NCBI GenBank assembly: GCA_963377175.1
Contig: CAUJNA010001735.1
Coordinates: forward strand, 62,001-126,000
Length of the DNA stretch: 64,000 nt
Direction of reading: 5' to 3'
From: Effrenium voratum
Taxonomy: Eukaryota; Sar; Dinophyceae; Suessiales; Symbiodiniaceae
Of the stretch, positions 11,098 to 20,849 are shown in pieces. Below the pieces are notes generated by a model. That model worked only from the letters and a program-made list of their open reading frames with translations. It did no database searches and was not told the origin of the DNA. Within the stretch, counting starts at the first letter, position 1, and each line of letters starts with the position of its first letter. A program made the position numbers and the translations under genes.

Positions 11098-11304
11098 CAT
11101 TTTCACGTGATGCGAGTTTCCATGCACGCGTTTGGTTCCACCAGCTGCGCTTCGTCTGAGGCCGGGCACTTGTGGGGTGCTTCCCACGACGTGGCTCGCG
11201 ACATCCTGACGCAGGCAGAGTTGCGGCTGCAAAGAAGGGGCCCCAAAGTAAGAGGCTGACAGTTTCTGCGCCAATTTGCACTGCTCATCGATGTCAGTCT
11301 TCAA
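11098..11304 (-). CDS. Gene A, proposed last exon (exon 16)
   Basis: After the acceptor ggcag at 11305-11306 the frame reads LKTDIDEQCKLAQKLSAS and stays open to a stop at 11095-11097. The first 20 residues are a charged helix that continues the coiled segments of exons 14 and 15. The later part (after about 11240) has weaker coding character and may be intron or 3' UTR. Exon 15 ending at CAA|GC joins it in phase 0. Confidence 0.4.
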
Positions 11305-11416
11305 CTGCCTTTGTTCAGATCGAAGGTCATACCACGAAAAGACAATCGAAGCAGACAGCAGCAGCGGGACTCAAGGCAAGCAACTGCCCAGCAAAGCCGT
11401 TGATCTTACCCTCTGC

Positions 11417-11486
11417 TTGCAGCTCGGCCATGGTGTCGTAGCATTTCTCAAGCGCAGCTGTGATGGGCTCCAACTTGGTCAGGGCC
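11417..11486 (-). CDS. Gene A, exon 15 (helical)
   Basis: The acceptor tttcgcag is followed by ALTKLEPITAALEK...TMAELQ. Two donors compete: a GC donor after CTGCAA (exon end 11417, phase 0, fits the next exon) and a canonical GT after GCAGAGG (exon end 11410). The GC choice gives frame continuity on both sides. With exons 14 and 16 it forms a long acidic-basic helix typical of coiled coils. Confidence 0.55.
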
Positions 11487-11573
11487 CTGCGAAACGCACG
11501 GCAGCACGTGCATCCGCACGAAACATGCACCGAATTCTGCAACAAGTGTGAGCCGGGGGTCGAAGCGCATTGC

Positions 11574-11671
11574 TTGTCTTCATCAACAGCTTCGAGCTTT
11601 TCCTCGAGCTTCATCAACGAGTTTCTTGTTTTCAACAGCTCCTTGAGGTACTCCTCGACTTTCTTCTTCAA
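11574..11671 (-). CDS. Gene A, exon 14 (coiled coil)
   Basis: The acceptor atcctgag opens LKKKVEEYLKELLKTRNSL followed by MKLEEKLEAVDEDK. The exon ends GACAA|GCAATG, a GC donor, and its split AA|G codon restores lysine with the next exon. Length 98 = 32 codons + 2, as required. The heptad-like L/K/E pattern indicates a coiled coil. Confidence 0.6.
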
Positions 11672-11744
11672 CTCAGGATCGCATGAAAAGGGGCAAACAC
11701 CCAAACATGTTCCGCACAGTAAAACTTGTTCGAAGCCAAGTCAC

Positions 11745-12000
11745 AGGCTTGTGGTGTTCCCCCTCAAGATTAAGGTGGCCGGGTTCACCCTCGGACTTCG
11801 CAGCAGACCCTGGCTGCAGGCCCACATCCTGCGCGCTGAAGCCAGAGACGCAGACCGAGGCCGGGATGTCCACGTCGCCTTCCCCCTCCCCTTGCCAAGA
11901 CCGCTTACGCGAAAGCTTTTCGAGATCTGTGGATGTCAACTCCCCCTCCGTTCGAACGTTCACCCAATATTCGGTCTCTTCGTCATCGTACTCGCAAGTC
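11745..12000 (-). CDS. Gene A, exon 13
   Basis: The acceptor gcttaag opens TCEYDDEETEYWVNVRTEGEL followed by an acidic/Ser-rich linker (KRSWQGEGEGDVDIP). The donor AAGCCT|GTGACT ends it in phase 0, matching exon 14. The block Y-D-E-x-x-x-x-YW-V resembles a conserved block I associate with multicopy dinoflagellate proteins; function unknown. Confidence 0.6.
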
Positions 12001-12113
12001 CTTAAGCTAGCTAGCAAATGCAAGATGCAAAGCGTCGATGTCCCCCCCCTCCCCGCCACCCAACTTGTTAACAAGATTGGAAAACATCACCCGTGCACAC
12101 ATGCCTTACACAC

Positions 12114-12179
12114 ATATAGACCAGTGGCCGAGTCAAGCCACTAGCCGTAGCGTGCTGGCAAATCTTCTCCACCCGCTGC
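12114..12179 (-). CDS. Gene A, exon 12 (short)
   Basis: The acceptor ccagcctag opens QRVEKICQHATASGL and the exon ends TATAT|GTGTGT. It joins in frame on both sides (TC|G before it, AT|G after it). It fills the gap expected between the GGFYSKEDMKQELGYS block and the TCEYDDEE block. Confidence 0.5.
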
Positions 12180-12258
12180 CTAGGCTGGTGAAGACAATGT
12201 TCCACATTTAATTCAAAGGTGTTTTCGATCGAAATCTGTGCTTTAGAAGAGGTTCGAC

Positions 12259-12371
12259 GAGTATCCCAACTCTTGCTTCATATCTTCCTTGGAGTAGAAT
12301 CCACCCCGGATCTTCAAAGATTTTGACCGAGTGGACTCGCTGTGGATCTCGATAGTCTCGAGAAAAACAGC
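12259..12371 (-). CDS. Gene A, exon 11
   Basis: It encodes AVFLETIEIHSESTRS...KIRGGFYSKEDMKQELGYS. The exon is 113 bases (37 codons + 2) and ends TACTC|GTCGAA. The GGFY-S-x-EDMK block is one I associate with multicopy dinoflagellate proteins of unknown function (recalled, not searched). It follows a putative intron of only 31 bases (12372-12402). Confidence 0.6.
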
Positions 12372-12402
12372 CTGCGCGCGTGGGTTAGCTAGCAGGGTTA
12401 GC

Positions 12403-12672
12403 CAACATGCGCAGGCGGAAGCAGTCCTTCACGCCCCCGCTCTTGGCCCACATCTTCAAGACTGTGTCGCGCCCCCGGCCAACATCTTGCCACATGTCGA
12501 AGATTTTCTGGGGCACTTCCAGTTTGCCTGTGATAGGCTTCGGTGTGACGATGCGCTGAATCTTTTTGATCTCAGCACGGTCCAGAGTTCTGGAGTCAAG
12601 CACCTTTGGCGCTTCTTCTTCGCCCGGGGAACTGGAAGGGGGGCAGGTTGTCGAAGGCGAAACATCTTCAAG
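12403..12672 (-). CDS. Gene A, exon 10
   Basis: The acceptor ctacacag opens LEDVSPSTTCPPSSSPGEEE, then DRAEIKKIQRIVTPK and KLEVPQKIFDMW...VLKMWAKSGGVKDCF. It is exactly 90 codons, phase 0 to phase 0, closed by a GC donor (TTG|GCTAAC). A Pro/Ser-rich linker precedes a compact helical module. Function unknown. Confidence 0.6.
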
Positions 12673-12948
12673 CTGTGTAGGAGATACCTTTGCTAGCGGC
12701 ATGAATCCATACATGCAATATAGCCCTTCACGGCCAAATGAAGCTTAAAGGGCAAGCTGCCATCGCATCGCCCTTCCCCACTTGTTCGCACTCAATGGTT
12801 TTTTGGGGCGGTGCCTCGGGACATGCCATGTTTCCAGCAGCTGAGAGCGCGTGAGCACTGAGGGCTGCTCGCTGCGCAATCGCATCACGGGAGCAGCCTG
12901 GAACTTGGAATGGGGCGGGTGTTCCCTGGAAGGTGTCTGTTCTGATCA

Positions 12949-13089
12949 AGGAGCCGGGCTTGCTTGTGCAGGGTCCAAGACCCTTTTCTCCGGGGTTGTG
13001 AAGATCGCCTCTGCCTCTGACAGGTAAGGGTCCACCACAGCGACATCAAATTCTCCGTCGCAAGGCTCAGGCTTCGCGCGGTCAAACTC
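12949..13089 (-). CDS. Gene A, exon 9 (acidic)
   Basis: The acceptor cattcttgaatgcag-type site at 13090-13091 opens EFDRAKPEPCDGEFDVAVVD and continues PYLSEAEAIFTTPEKRV. The frame is open to 12949; the exact donor among several GC sites near 12955-12985 is undecided. It joins exon 8 in phase 0 (CAG|GAG). Confidence 0.5.
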
Positions 13090-14072
13090 CTGCATTCAAG
13101 CATGTTTGGGAAAAGCTTAATTTGTTTGGAATCCGAGTTTCTTCAGCAGAAAGGATGAGGCTCATGCATGTTTCGCACGAGACCCTGCGGGAATTGAACA
13201 TACCGTACGCGTTGGTAAAATTGTTCGGGAGTTCGTCCCTTTCAGAATCCGATGGTATATAATCTGAATTTGCTCACGTACAGTATATATTGTCTATAAA
13301 TATGCTGACATAAAACTCATACAGAATCCCCACACATGCATGCACAAAAAACCCCGCTTCCCCAAGAAGATTCGAACTCTCAACAGGCCAAACCCCCCCC
13401 CAAACAAGAATCGAACTCGTAATGCGAAACCATGTTCGCGGCCATACGTGTGTGTCGTGCTTATATATATATATATATATAAAAATATGAAAGGTTCGCA
13501 CGGGTGTCGTTTCGATCAGGGGAGAGGGAGGGCCAGAAAGTTTTGGGATCCCCCCCGTTCCCTTTTACAGGGCTCCATTGCGCAGTCTTCGGTTTCCTCA
13601 AATGTTGGGCCGGCTAACCAAAGACAGGAGTTACGTAGGTAACTAAGCATCACAGGCCCGATCTCGAGAAAGGGTCTCAAAATAGTTAGGAATCGGCACG
13701 TTTCGAGAATGACTCCGTGGCGGTTTCAGAGTATATGCCCCATCAAACCCCTTCTTTCTTCGAAGTCCGCAAAGGTTTGGGAGCTTCAAACAAACCCTTC
13801 GCTTTTCAAGGGTCGGCGCTGCTCAAAAAGTACTTAATCTGCATGGGGCCTTGCCGGCGCGGGTTGTGGCGAACGAGTGTTTTCAAAGCAAACACGATGT
13901 GTACGGAGAACCCCCAACCATATTTTGACGAACTTGATGGTGTGTTTGCCTCGCTGGGCCACTTGCTCACATGGACTCGCGGGGATAAACAAAAAGCCAT
14001 GCATGCCCCTCTTGAAGGGGGGAAAAAAGGGGTTTTGCCGCAGCAAGGTCAGTCACACCAACTGCACCATGC

Positions 14073-14454
14073 CTGCAGGGCGTGGATTCCTAGAGCTTCC
14101 AGCTCCTCTCGTGTTGCAGGGATAGTTGGGGCGTCGGAGTTGGCTTCTGCAGTTTCATTGAGATAGCTCTCCAAAACCTTGGATCGGGCGGGTTTCGACG
14201 GAACCTGCGTGGATTCGGCAAATCGAGTCACGTGCCCAGATTTTGGTTGAGAAGCCGTGGCCAGATGTCGCATGGCCAACTTCGATTCTTGCGAGAATTG
14301 CCGGCGTTCCGCCGAACTTTCGGTCTTCACAGCTTGTTCGGAATCCCCTTTGACCCCAGCATCCTTTTCCATTTCCGAGATCCCACGAAGAAGGGTCGAG
14401 GCAGACCACGCATCTCGAAGCATGATGGATTTGGGTCGGGCACGCAAGCTATCG
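14073..14454 (-). CDS. Gene A, exon 8
   Basis: It encodes DSLRARPKSIMLRDAW...LRGISEMEKDAGVKG, then a Ser/Glu-rich part and a conserved-looking end (TREELEALGIHALQ). The exon ends CTGCAG|GCATGG, a GC donor. About 127 codons. The 980-base intron to exon 9 shows no further exon. Confidence 0.5.
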
Positions 14455-15239
14455 CTGACAAACAGGCAGCTCTTCGAGACCAAGGAGTCAAACGATCGAA
14501 ACATGCACGTTTTGATGCAAGAAACGAACACGCACATTTCGAAAGAACTGTACGCCATCACCCGTCAAAAAATCGGGGGGGGGGGGTCTCAAGATATCCA
14601 GCGTATATATGCAAAGTTTTCGCTGGCGATGCAGGGCAGGTGATGCTGCGTGGGCGCGTGGCGGCTTTTCGCACATGCTGGCGACGCAGGGGGTGTCGCT
14701 GGGGTTGTTGCTGGTGATGCTGCGCCGCATGTTTCTTGAAGCACGGAGCGCGTGTGCAAAAGCTTTGCGGGTGTGCATGATTGCGTAGATGCGTGCACAG
14801 TGTTGCTGGGGCCAGCCGCTGGGCGCTTGCAGGTGTCTCAAGCATGGATGCTGCGCACATGCTGGTGATGCAGGGGAAACGCACGAAAATCAGCACACAT
14901 TAAACTCACGGAAGCACATAAAAAGCAACCAAAGACACGTAAAACCACGCAACGAGCCATGAACGCACAAAATGCTATAGAACAGGTCGACGAGATACGA
15001 AGCGCTGTTATAAAGAATTCAAACACGCGGAGCGCACGAAACATGCAAATGCACGAAATGCGCCTAAAACGCACGAAGCGCATGACCCTTTACAAAATGC
15101 ACGAAGCGCGCGAAAAAATCCGGAAATGCCCTACGAAACGTACAAAAAAGGCACGAAAGGCACGAACAACTCACGAAGTGCTTTCCGGACCGCGCATTGA
15201 AACGCACGAAGCGCGCGAAAATGGAAAGCATGAAGTGAA

Positions 15240-15510
15240 CGAAACCTGGAATCGGAACGCGCAAAACACGCGAAACACACGAAACACAAGAAACGCACAA
15301 AACACACGAAACACACGAAACGCACGAAAGCCACGAAACACACGAAACACGCCAAACACACGAAACACACGAAACCCACGAAACCCACGAAACCCACGAA
15401 ACACGCGAAACACACGAAACGCACGAAACCCACGAAACCCACGAAACCCACGAAACACACGAAACACACGAAACGCACGAAACGCACGAAAGAGCGAAAC
15501 AAGCGAAACT
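15240..15510. repeat. 9-bp minisatellite (ACGAAACNC)n
   Basis: About 28 near-perfect copies of a 9-bp unit (CACGAAACA and variants CACGAAACC, CACGAAACG). Looser CACGAA motifs continue back to 14880. Because 9 is a multiple of 3, long frames open on both strands (NTRNTR-type on plus, FRVFRV-type on minus); these are artefacts. It lies in an intron of gene A. Confidence 0.9.
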
Positions 15511-15565
15511 ATTGAAACACGTAAAAACATGATTAAAATTGTACCGATTTCGTCCTATTTTGGGC

Positions 15566-15632
15566 GGCCGCCCGGAACTGCCTGTTGGCCGCCCGGAACT
15601 GCCTGTTGGCCACCCGGAACTGCCTGTTTCAA
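15566..15632. repeat. 21-bp triplicated repeat
   Basis: Three head-to-tail copies of a unit containing GCCCGGAACTGCCTGTTGGC, the last slightly changed. It is intronic to gene A. The minus reading gives a three-fold Gln-Ala-Val-Pro-Gly-Gly run, which is not taken as coding. Confidence 0.9.
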
Positions 15633-15844
15633 AAATTCCAAAAATCGAAAAACTTGGTAAAACTTGATCAAACTTGCTTGCAATCCACAAACCAAAGCAA
15701 ACGTGTTTCGCACGAAATACTCGTACGAATTCGCACAACACTTCGCACGAAATTTGGGCGCCCGCCAACTCTTTTTGAACGCTCGTACTGCAGCGCCTTC
15801 GGGGTCGAAAGTTGCACTCAAAGCTCATCGGTTTCCCACTTTAC

Positions 15845-16094
15845 TTGGCCCAAACTTTCCACAATCGGGATGATTCTCTGCCACTCACTGGGCACAAAAA
15901 GGCCCTTGGCCCCGTACAAATAGCGCACCAGACCAAGAATGTCAGCATCGAGCCAAGGGTCACCCCAAGGGGTGCGGTCAAACAGTTCCCAGGCCTCGTT
16001 TATTGTTGGGCCGGGGGTTGCCGTTGATCCGGCTGCAGCATTCATGCGTGGAAGCAGCTGGCACACCTTCAAGCTGAAGCATCGGGTGTAAGTC
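15845..16094 (-). CDS. Gene A, exon 7
   Basis: The acceptor tcgcccag opens TYTRCFSLKVCQLLPRM, then NEAWELFDRTPWGDPWLDAD and ILGLVRYLYGAKGLFVPSEW. It is 250 bases (1 + 83 codons) to a GTAAAG donor at 15844. The split codon CA|G with exon 6 restores Gln. The W-D-x-x-P-W-G-D-P-W-L-D block is distinctive but not assigned to any domain I know. Confidence 0.6.
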
Positions 16095-16172
16095 CTGGGC
16101 GAAGATGGGCAACAAAACGAGAGGATTGAGTCACCTTAAGCGACACAACTTGCTGGAGTTGAAGCAGGGATC

Positions 16173-16259
16173 TGTGAATCCTTTAATGCCTTCTTGATTC
16201 CAGTGTATCTACTGCGGCCTTCAGCATCCTTGTACTTGCGGACAGTTGGTGTAGGGGCC
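16173..16259 (-). CDS. Gene A, exon 6
   Basis: The acceptor aaatgcag opens APTPTVRKYKDAEGRSRYTG and the exon ends IKKALKDS-CA. It is 87 bases with matching phases. The next intron (16095-16172, 78 bases) begins GA and ends AG; a GT or GC start cannot keep the frame. Lysine-rich. Confidence 0.6.
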
Positions 16260-17787
16260 CTGCATTTCATAGCTCTTCGTGCCAATTTGCCACGACAAAA
16301 AGCCACCACCTCCTTCCGATTACTGTATAGGACGGTGCGTTTTGGACACGAATGCATATAGTGGTACATCCAGAAGCGGATGGAGAATACCTGCGTGCTT
16401 GCAACAAGCGGTTGTGTTTTCTGTGCTGCAAATGCATGCAATACACATCTCAAAATCCCAACTTGCAAAGGCGGCACACAAGCTGCATTCTCGGGTGATG
16501 GATGAGCACACTTGTGCTTGGCTGTTCCAACACGAAGCTCCCCATAAAGGCGGCACACATCAACAAGAGTAGCGCCGTCCTGGCGGATATTGTTGCATGT
16601 GCACTTATATGGTTTTATCAAGCACGGGTTGTGTGCAAACTGGTGTCCCATTTACACCTACCAGGTACCGATCCGCAATTCAAACAGGTCACCATGAAAA
16701 TCCCAAAAATGTGTGCCAACCAACGTGTGTATGCCAACTTAAAAAAGGTCACCCTCGAAACTTAGGTCCCTCTTAAAAACCGCACGGAAGGTTCTCAACA
16801 TTAATCGCAATTATTGGTTATTTAACCATGCAGCTCAAAACGGAACCCAAGATATTGGTCGAACCAACCCCATGGCTCCCCACGCAAGAACATTGTGCTT
16901 CCTTTTTTAGATTGCGGTTTCCAACCAACCGGCATCAAACAACAGTCACCCTCAAACAACGACTCTTTGAACCCTGCGCCTTGAGCATTGCAAGTTAGCT
17001 GACCGAACACAGCTTCGGGATTGGTCTCCCAGTGGCTGCAGCCGCGTTCTACGACAGGATCCCTGGCTGATGCTCACCCAAGTGCTACAGACAATTCCTT
17101 CCCATAGTGTGAAATGGTCTAAAGTCCGAAGCACTGAAACCAGGTGGGCCCTTAGTGCAGCAGGCACCCTAAAGCTGGCATGCAATGTTTGAATGCATGA
17201 CCATTGAATGCGCAGGGAGAATCAAGACAAGTAGCGCGTAGCCACCATATGTAGTGATGTCATGTCCATGACTATAAAGGATGTCAAGCCTTGCCGTTGG
17301 TTGCCGGTGTTGCTCTCGCACTGTCTGAGTCAGCACCCCAGCTCCGGCATAGTGCTCCACGAAAGAGAAGGCCTGCGATGTGGGCTGCGCCGTTTCGCCT
17401 TTGGGTCGGGTGTGTGGCGGGCTGTCATTTTAGTACGCACGTGCGCAAGCAAACAGCCTGGTCCATTTTGACGTCTTGATTGAACATCAAAAGCATGGCT
17501 GCCACTACCAGCACCTGCGCGGGGAACTTTCCACTTTCTGGGTTCTCACAATGGCTTCTGCGTGTTTGATTCTACGTTTCCCACACGACTAGGGCCTTCG
17601 GGGCACCGAAAGACAGCAAACTGAACATTACGCCCTCCACACTTCTTCGGGCCATGGCTCTCGCCAAAATGAGGTGCCCTACAGCACCTTGTCAAGACGG
17701 CTGCAGACATCTCACAAATTGCCGGTTCATGTTTGCAAGGTGCAACTTTGCTTTGAACTGAGGTTGGAGAGTAAGGCACAAACATGC
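16260..17787. other. Intronic stretch of gene A, exons probably missed
   Basis: The phases of exons 5 (ends +1) and 6 (needs +2) do not match, so at least one exon should lie here. Candidates are minus frames with FRVPAALRAHLVSVLRTLDH (about 17090-17170) and VLYSNRKEVVAFCRGKLARR (about 16270-16335). Neither has two convincing borders. Confidence 0.35.
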
Positions 17788-17854
17788 CTGAAGTACGGTC
17801 GAACTCCTCTGTCGCCGGCAAAAAGCCCAGCTGCGCCAGGTACAGCGACATGGC
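17788..17854 (-). CDS. Gene A, exon 5
   Basis: The acceptor ccattggcag opens AMSLYLAQLGFLPATEEF followed by DRTS. It ends ACTTCAG|GCATG, a GC donor. 67 bases, GC3-rich. Hydrophobic/amphipathic helix. Confidence 0.5.
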
Positions 17855-18389
17855 CTGCCAATGGCGATGAGAGGGCGTTAGATGGGATGCTGCGCAGTTG
17901 CATTGACAGCACTTTTCTTTTCACGAATCCAGACTCAGAGCAGCTCCTATGCCCCCAATGGCCAAGCTCTTGCGACTATAGCCAGTTGCATACAGAGCAA
18001 AATCTACGCGAGAAAAAGAGGTCCGTTGTTGCTGCCAACTTACCTTGCAACATTCTTTCATAGAAAGAACACACTTCTGCGCTGCAACATGGGCCTCGCA
18101 CTCAGGCGCTGCAGTTGCCCTAAAATAGCACCATTACAAAGGGATGTAACCCCATGCGGACATCCACCGGTGCCATTTGGCAACTGCCGCGGCACCCCGA
18201 AGTAGTCAAAATGCGTCACGCAGAGGACGCCCACGATTTGCCTGCCAGCGCAAGCGCATGCTGTCACACCTGCCGATCGTTTGGGATCAAGATACTTGGA
18301 ATCAAGATACGTGCGTGTCGAGGTCGCGTCACTCACAACTTAAATTGCAACTTGCAAACCATGCAACCAGCTGCTGGCAAGGCGCCAAC

Positions 18390-18503
18390 CTCGTCGTCAG
18401 TGAGAAACTTAGTGGCGGCTTCCTTGACAGCCTTTTCGACGTCAGGCGGGCTGTCCACGTCTACGGTCTCGAGCGCCTTGTGCGCATACTTCCAGAAGAG
18501 CTC
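18390..18503 (-). CDS. Gene A, exon 4
   Basis: It encodes ELFWKYAHKALETVDV, then DSPPDVEKAVKEAATKF and LTDDE: exactly 38 codons. The acceptor is gcgtag and the donor GACGAG|GTTGGC. It joins exon 3 in phase 0 to give ..HVKME-ELFWKY... Acidic and helical. Confidence 0.65.
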
Positions 18504-18656
18504 CTACGCAAGGCTATTGGTCCCCGCAAGCAACAGCGACACAGGGAAACTGCTCAGCGCACGGGTGTGGAAATGTCCTACTTAAGGTGCGCACATGCGC
18601 GAATCAAGGGCAACGGTGGCACTTCACGAACGAAAGACGAAAAGGTCGCAGCAGGC

Positions 18657-19274
18657 CTCCATCTTCACGTGGCCAGTCAGCTTGCTGCGAAGCTCCGTGT
18701 TGTACACGCTCGAGATCCAATCGTACTTGAACTGGTGGTTCGGGCGGCGATCTGAAGGCCGGTAGCGCTTGGCAAAGGTTGCCTTACCCATGACCTCCCT
18801 CTCTGGCTCGAGACCGTCAGCTTTCACAGCTTTGGCCGCAGATGCCTTGGCCTTCGCCCTGGCTTTGGCCTTCGCCTTGGGGGCCGACTCCGGGGCCGCG
18901 CTCTCAGCCTTCCTTTTCCTGCCCTTTTTCGAGGGCTTCGCCGCGTCTGTGCCAGGAGTCCAAGGCTTCGCCTCAAGCGTGTCCGCCAGATCAGCGCCAC
19001 CCCAAGTAGCCGAAGCCTTCGCCGTCCTCTTCCTCCTTTGCTTCGCCTTGCTCGGCGCGCAGGTGGCCTTGTCCGCCGCCAGCAGGGCCTTGCGCCCCTT
19101 TCGAGACTTGGCCTTCTTGATGCGCACTGCTGCTGTAGTCTTAGTAGCCGCCAACGCCGCTGCCTCACTCTCCACCTCCACTGCCGCCAGCGCCGCCTTC
19201 CCCTTCTTTGTCTTGCTGGCAGACAACTTCAGCTGCTTGGCCCGCGTCACAGCTGCCGGAACCTTATCCGAAAG
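18657..19274 (-). CDS. Gene A, exon 3 (Lys/Ala-rich basic region)
   Basis: 206 codons from LSDKVPAAVTRAKQLKL to LTGHVKME, phase 0 on both sides. The first 150 residues are Lys/Ala/Arg-rich low complexity (KKAKSRKGRKALLAA, KPSKKGRKRKAESAA, PKAKAKARAKAKASA), resembling linker-histone or histone-like tails and likely nuclear by composition (inference). The end (MGKATFAKRYRPSDRR..HQFKYDWISSVYN) is a compact block I associate with multicopy dinoflagellate proteins. Donor ATGGAG|GCCTGC (GC type). The opposite-strand 184-codon frame is a compositional shadow. Confidence 0.65.
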
Positions 19275-19365
19275 CTCAAGTTGGGCCCCGAATGGCTTGA
19301 TGTGGAAAAAACATATATGGTAATGTCCAAGGGTCCGGCTCCAAGCCCACAGGCGTGTGTGTGAC

Positions 19366-19571
19366 CGGCTCTGGCTCCTTGCCCGCAACAGTGCTCTCGT
19401 CGTGCTGCTGAAACGCGGCCAAGTTGTGGTCGTTCTTGGGCTCGGTCAAGTTGAACTCCTTGAACACGTCGAACGTCGCCTCGTTGGGCTCCCACGGCAA
19501 AGTATCCTGCTGGTCGTGAGGAACGTCGACAAGGTCAATCATCACTGCAGGCGCAGGGTCCGGCGGTTGAC
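19366..19571 (-). CDS. Gene A, exon 2
   Basis: It encodes QPPDPAPAVMIDLVDVP, then WEPNEATFDVFKEFNLTEPK and ends GKEPEP before a GT donor. The 91-base intron 19275-19365 separates it in phase 0 from exon 3. Two acceptors compete (ctctag at 19572, ctgcag nearer 19545). Acidic. Confidence 0.5.
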
Positions 19572-20849
19572 CTAGAGTGGCGGCGCAAGAACACGCGTAG
19601 CAGGGTTCGGGCGGGTTCCGTTGCAAAACGAAACTTGCACAATCTGATGAAATTGGCACACGCGGCCAGACGAGCCAGCCGAACTGGCAGCTTGAGCAGT
19701 CTGAGCAGTCGGAAGCATCAGGTTCCTTAGTTTGATTAATAAGTACACATTTGTGCACATATTTGTATATTTTTATGTATACGTATGCAAATGCAAACAC
19801 CATGCAGCAGCTGATAATATATTGAGTTCAGAAATGGGTTGATTTTCGTTTGACAGCCGTGTCCAAGCAAACCGTTGGTCTGCCACTGTTCGGCTTGCGA
19901 GCTCGCAAACGCGTACACAAGTATAGCGCTAAATGCGTGCTTCCGCAGCTCCAGCTCGAAAAGCACAACCTCCCGCGCTTAACGCGCAAAGTGCGCTTGG
20001 GCAGCTGATTGCAGCTCAAAAAGTGCAACTCTTTCATCACGCACGCGAAATGCACACGAAATGCACTTTGGCAGCCATGAAGCACCTTGGAAATCACAAC
20101 TTTCCTCGTGAAGTATTCATTATATAAAACTTGTCCTGAAAAACACCATGCATTCAGCTAAAAAAATCGCACTAACTCCGTGCAAACTGAGTATAGAGAA
20201 TCGAAGCACGCTTTCGCAGCTCCATCTCGAGCAGCAAGGTTTGTCAAACGCTTGCGCGATTGCACGGTCTGCAAACAGAAACGCCTCTGCACATCGCAAT
20301 TGAACACATACATGCAGGTATGGAACCCACAGTGTTGTCTTTGCCCGCGTCGAAGCCGGCAATCCACGACAAGCCACTGCGTCATTGCGCAGCTGCTTCA
20401 TTTGTTGATTTTTTTGCGCCCCTTCTCCTTCTTCTTGGAATATCATTGTTGGCGCATACTCTGAGCGCGTGTTGATGTAATTGTATATATACATGACTTA
20501 TAGTACACTATCTATACACGGAAACATAAGATATAAAAGTATACATATATATATATATAATATATTTGCGTATTTTGTCTATATATATGTGTTTACATAT
20601 GCGTGTCAACTGCTGCCCAATTCTCGTATAAACACATTGTCAACAGCACCGAACACACAAACACGAAAGTCACAAATAAGTCCACACGTGCGAGCGTCAA
20701 GCAGTTGAGCAGCTGCTGGCAGGCAGCCCGTGGCAGACCGGACGCCGCCAGACCATCAACACCCTGCTGCAGGATGACTTCGATTCCGCTGACAGGGGCA
20801 TCGAAAGCCGGAGAGCCAGTTGTGAGGCGAGGGTTGGAGCCACCCTCCG
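19572..20849. other. Probable first intron of gene A
   Basis: AT-rich, with TA-microsatellite runs near 20540-20580 and loosely repeated segments (19880-20010 against 20200-20290 share TCGAGCAGC/GCGCTTG-type pieces). No exon seen. Confidence 0.4.

Noticed and set aside
13340..13450. tRNA-like T-arms (GTTCGAATC, GTTCGATTC) on the minus strand
   Set aside because: No acceptor stem, D-arm or anticodon arm can be built around either; left as chance or a decayed fragment.
15240..15510. CRISPR-like array
   Set aside because: There are no spacers; units are contiguous 9-mers, and the genome is eukaryotic.
15064..15828. Open frames of up to 254 codons on both strands around the 9-bp minisatellite
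   Set aside because: Stop-free repeat unit; no splice context or codon bias outside the array.
18769..19323. 184-codon plus-strand Ala/Phe/Leu-rich frame
   Set aside because: It is the complement of the Lys/Ala-rich exon 3 of gene A, which has matching splice borders and conserved blocks on the minus strand.
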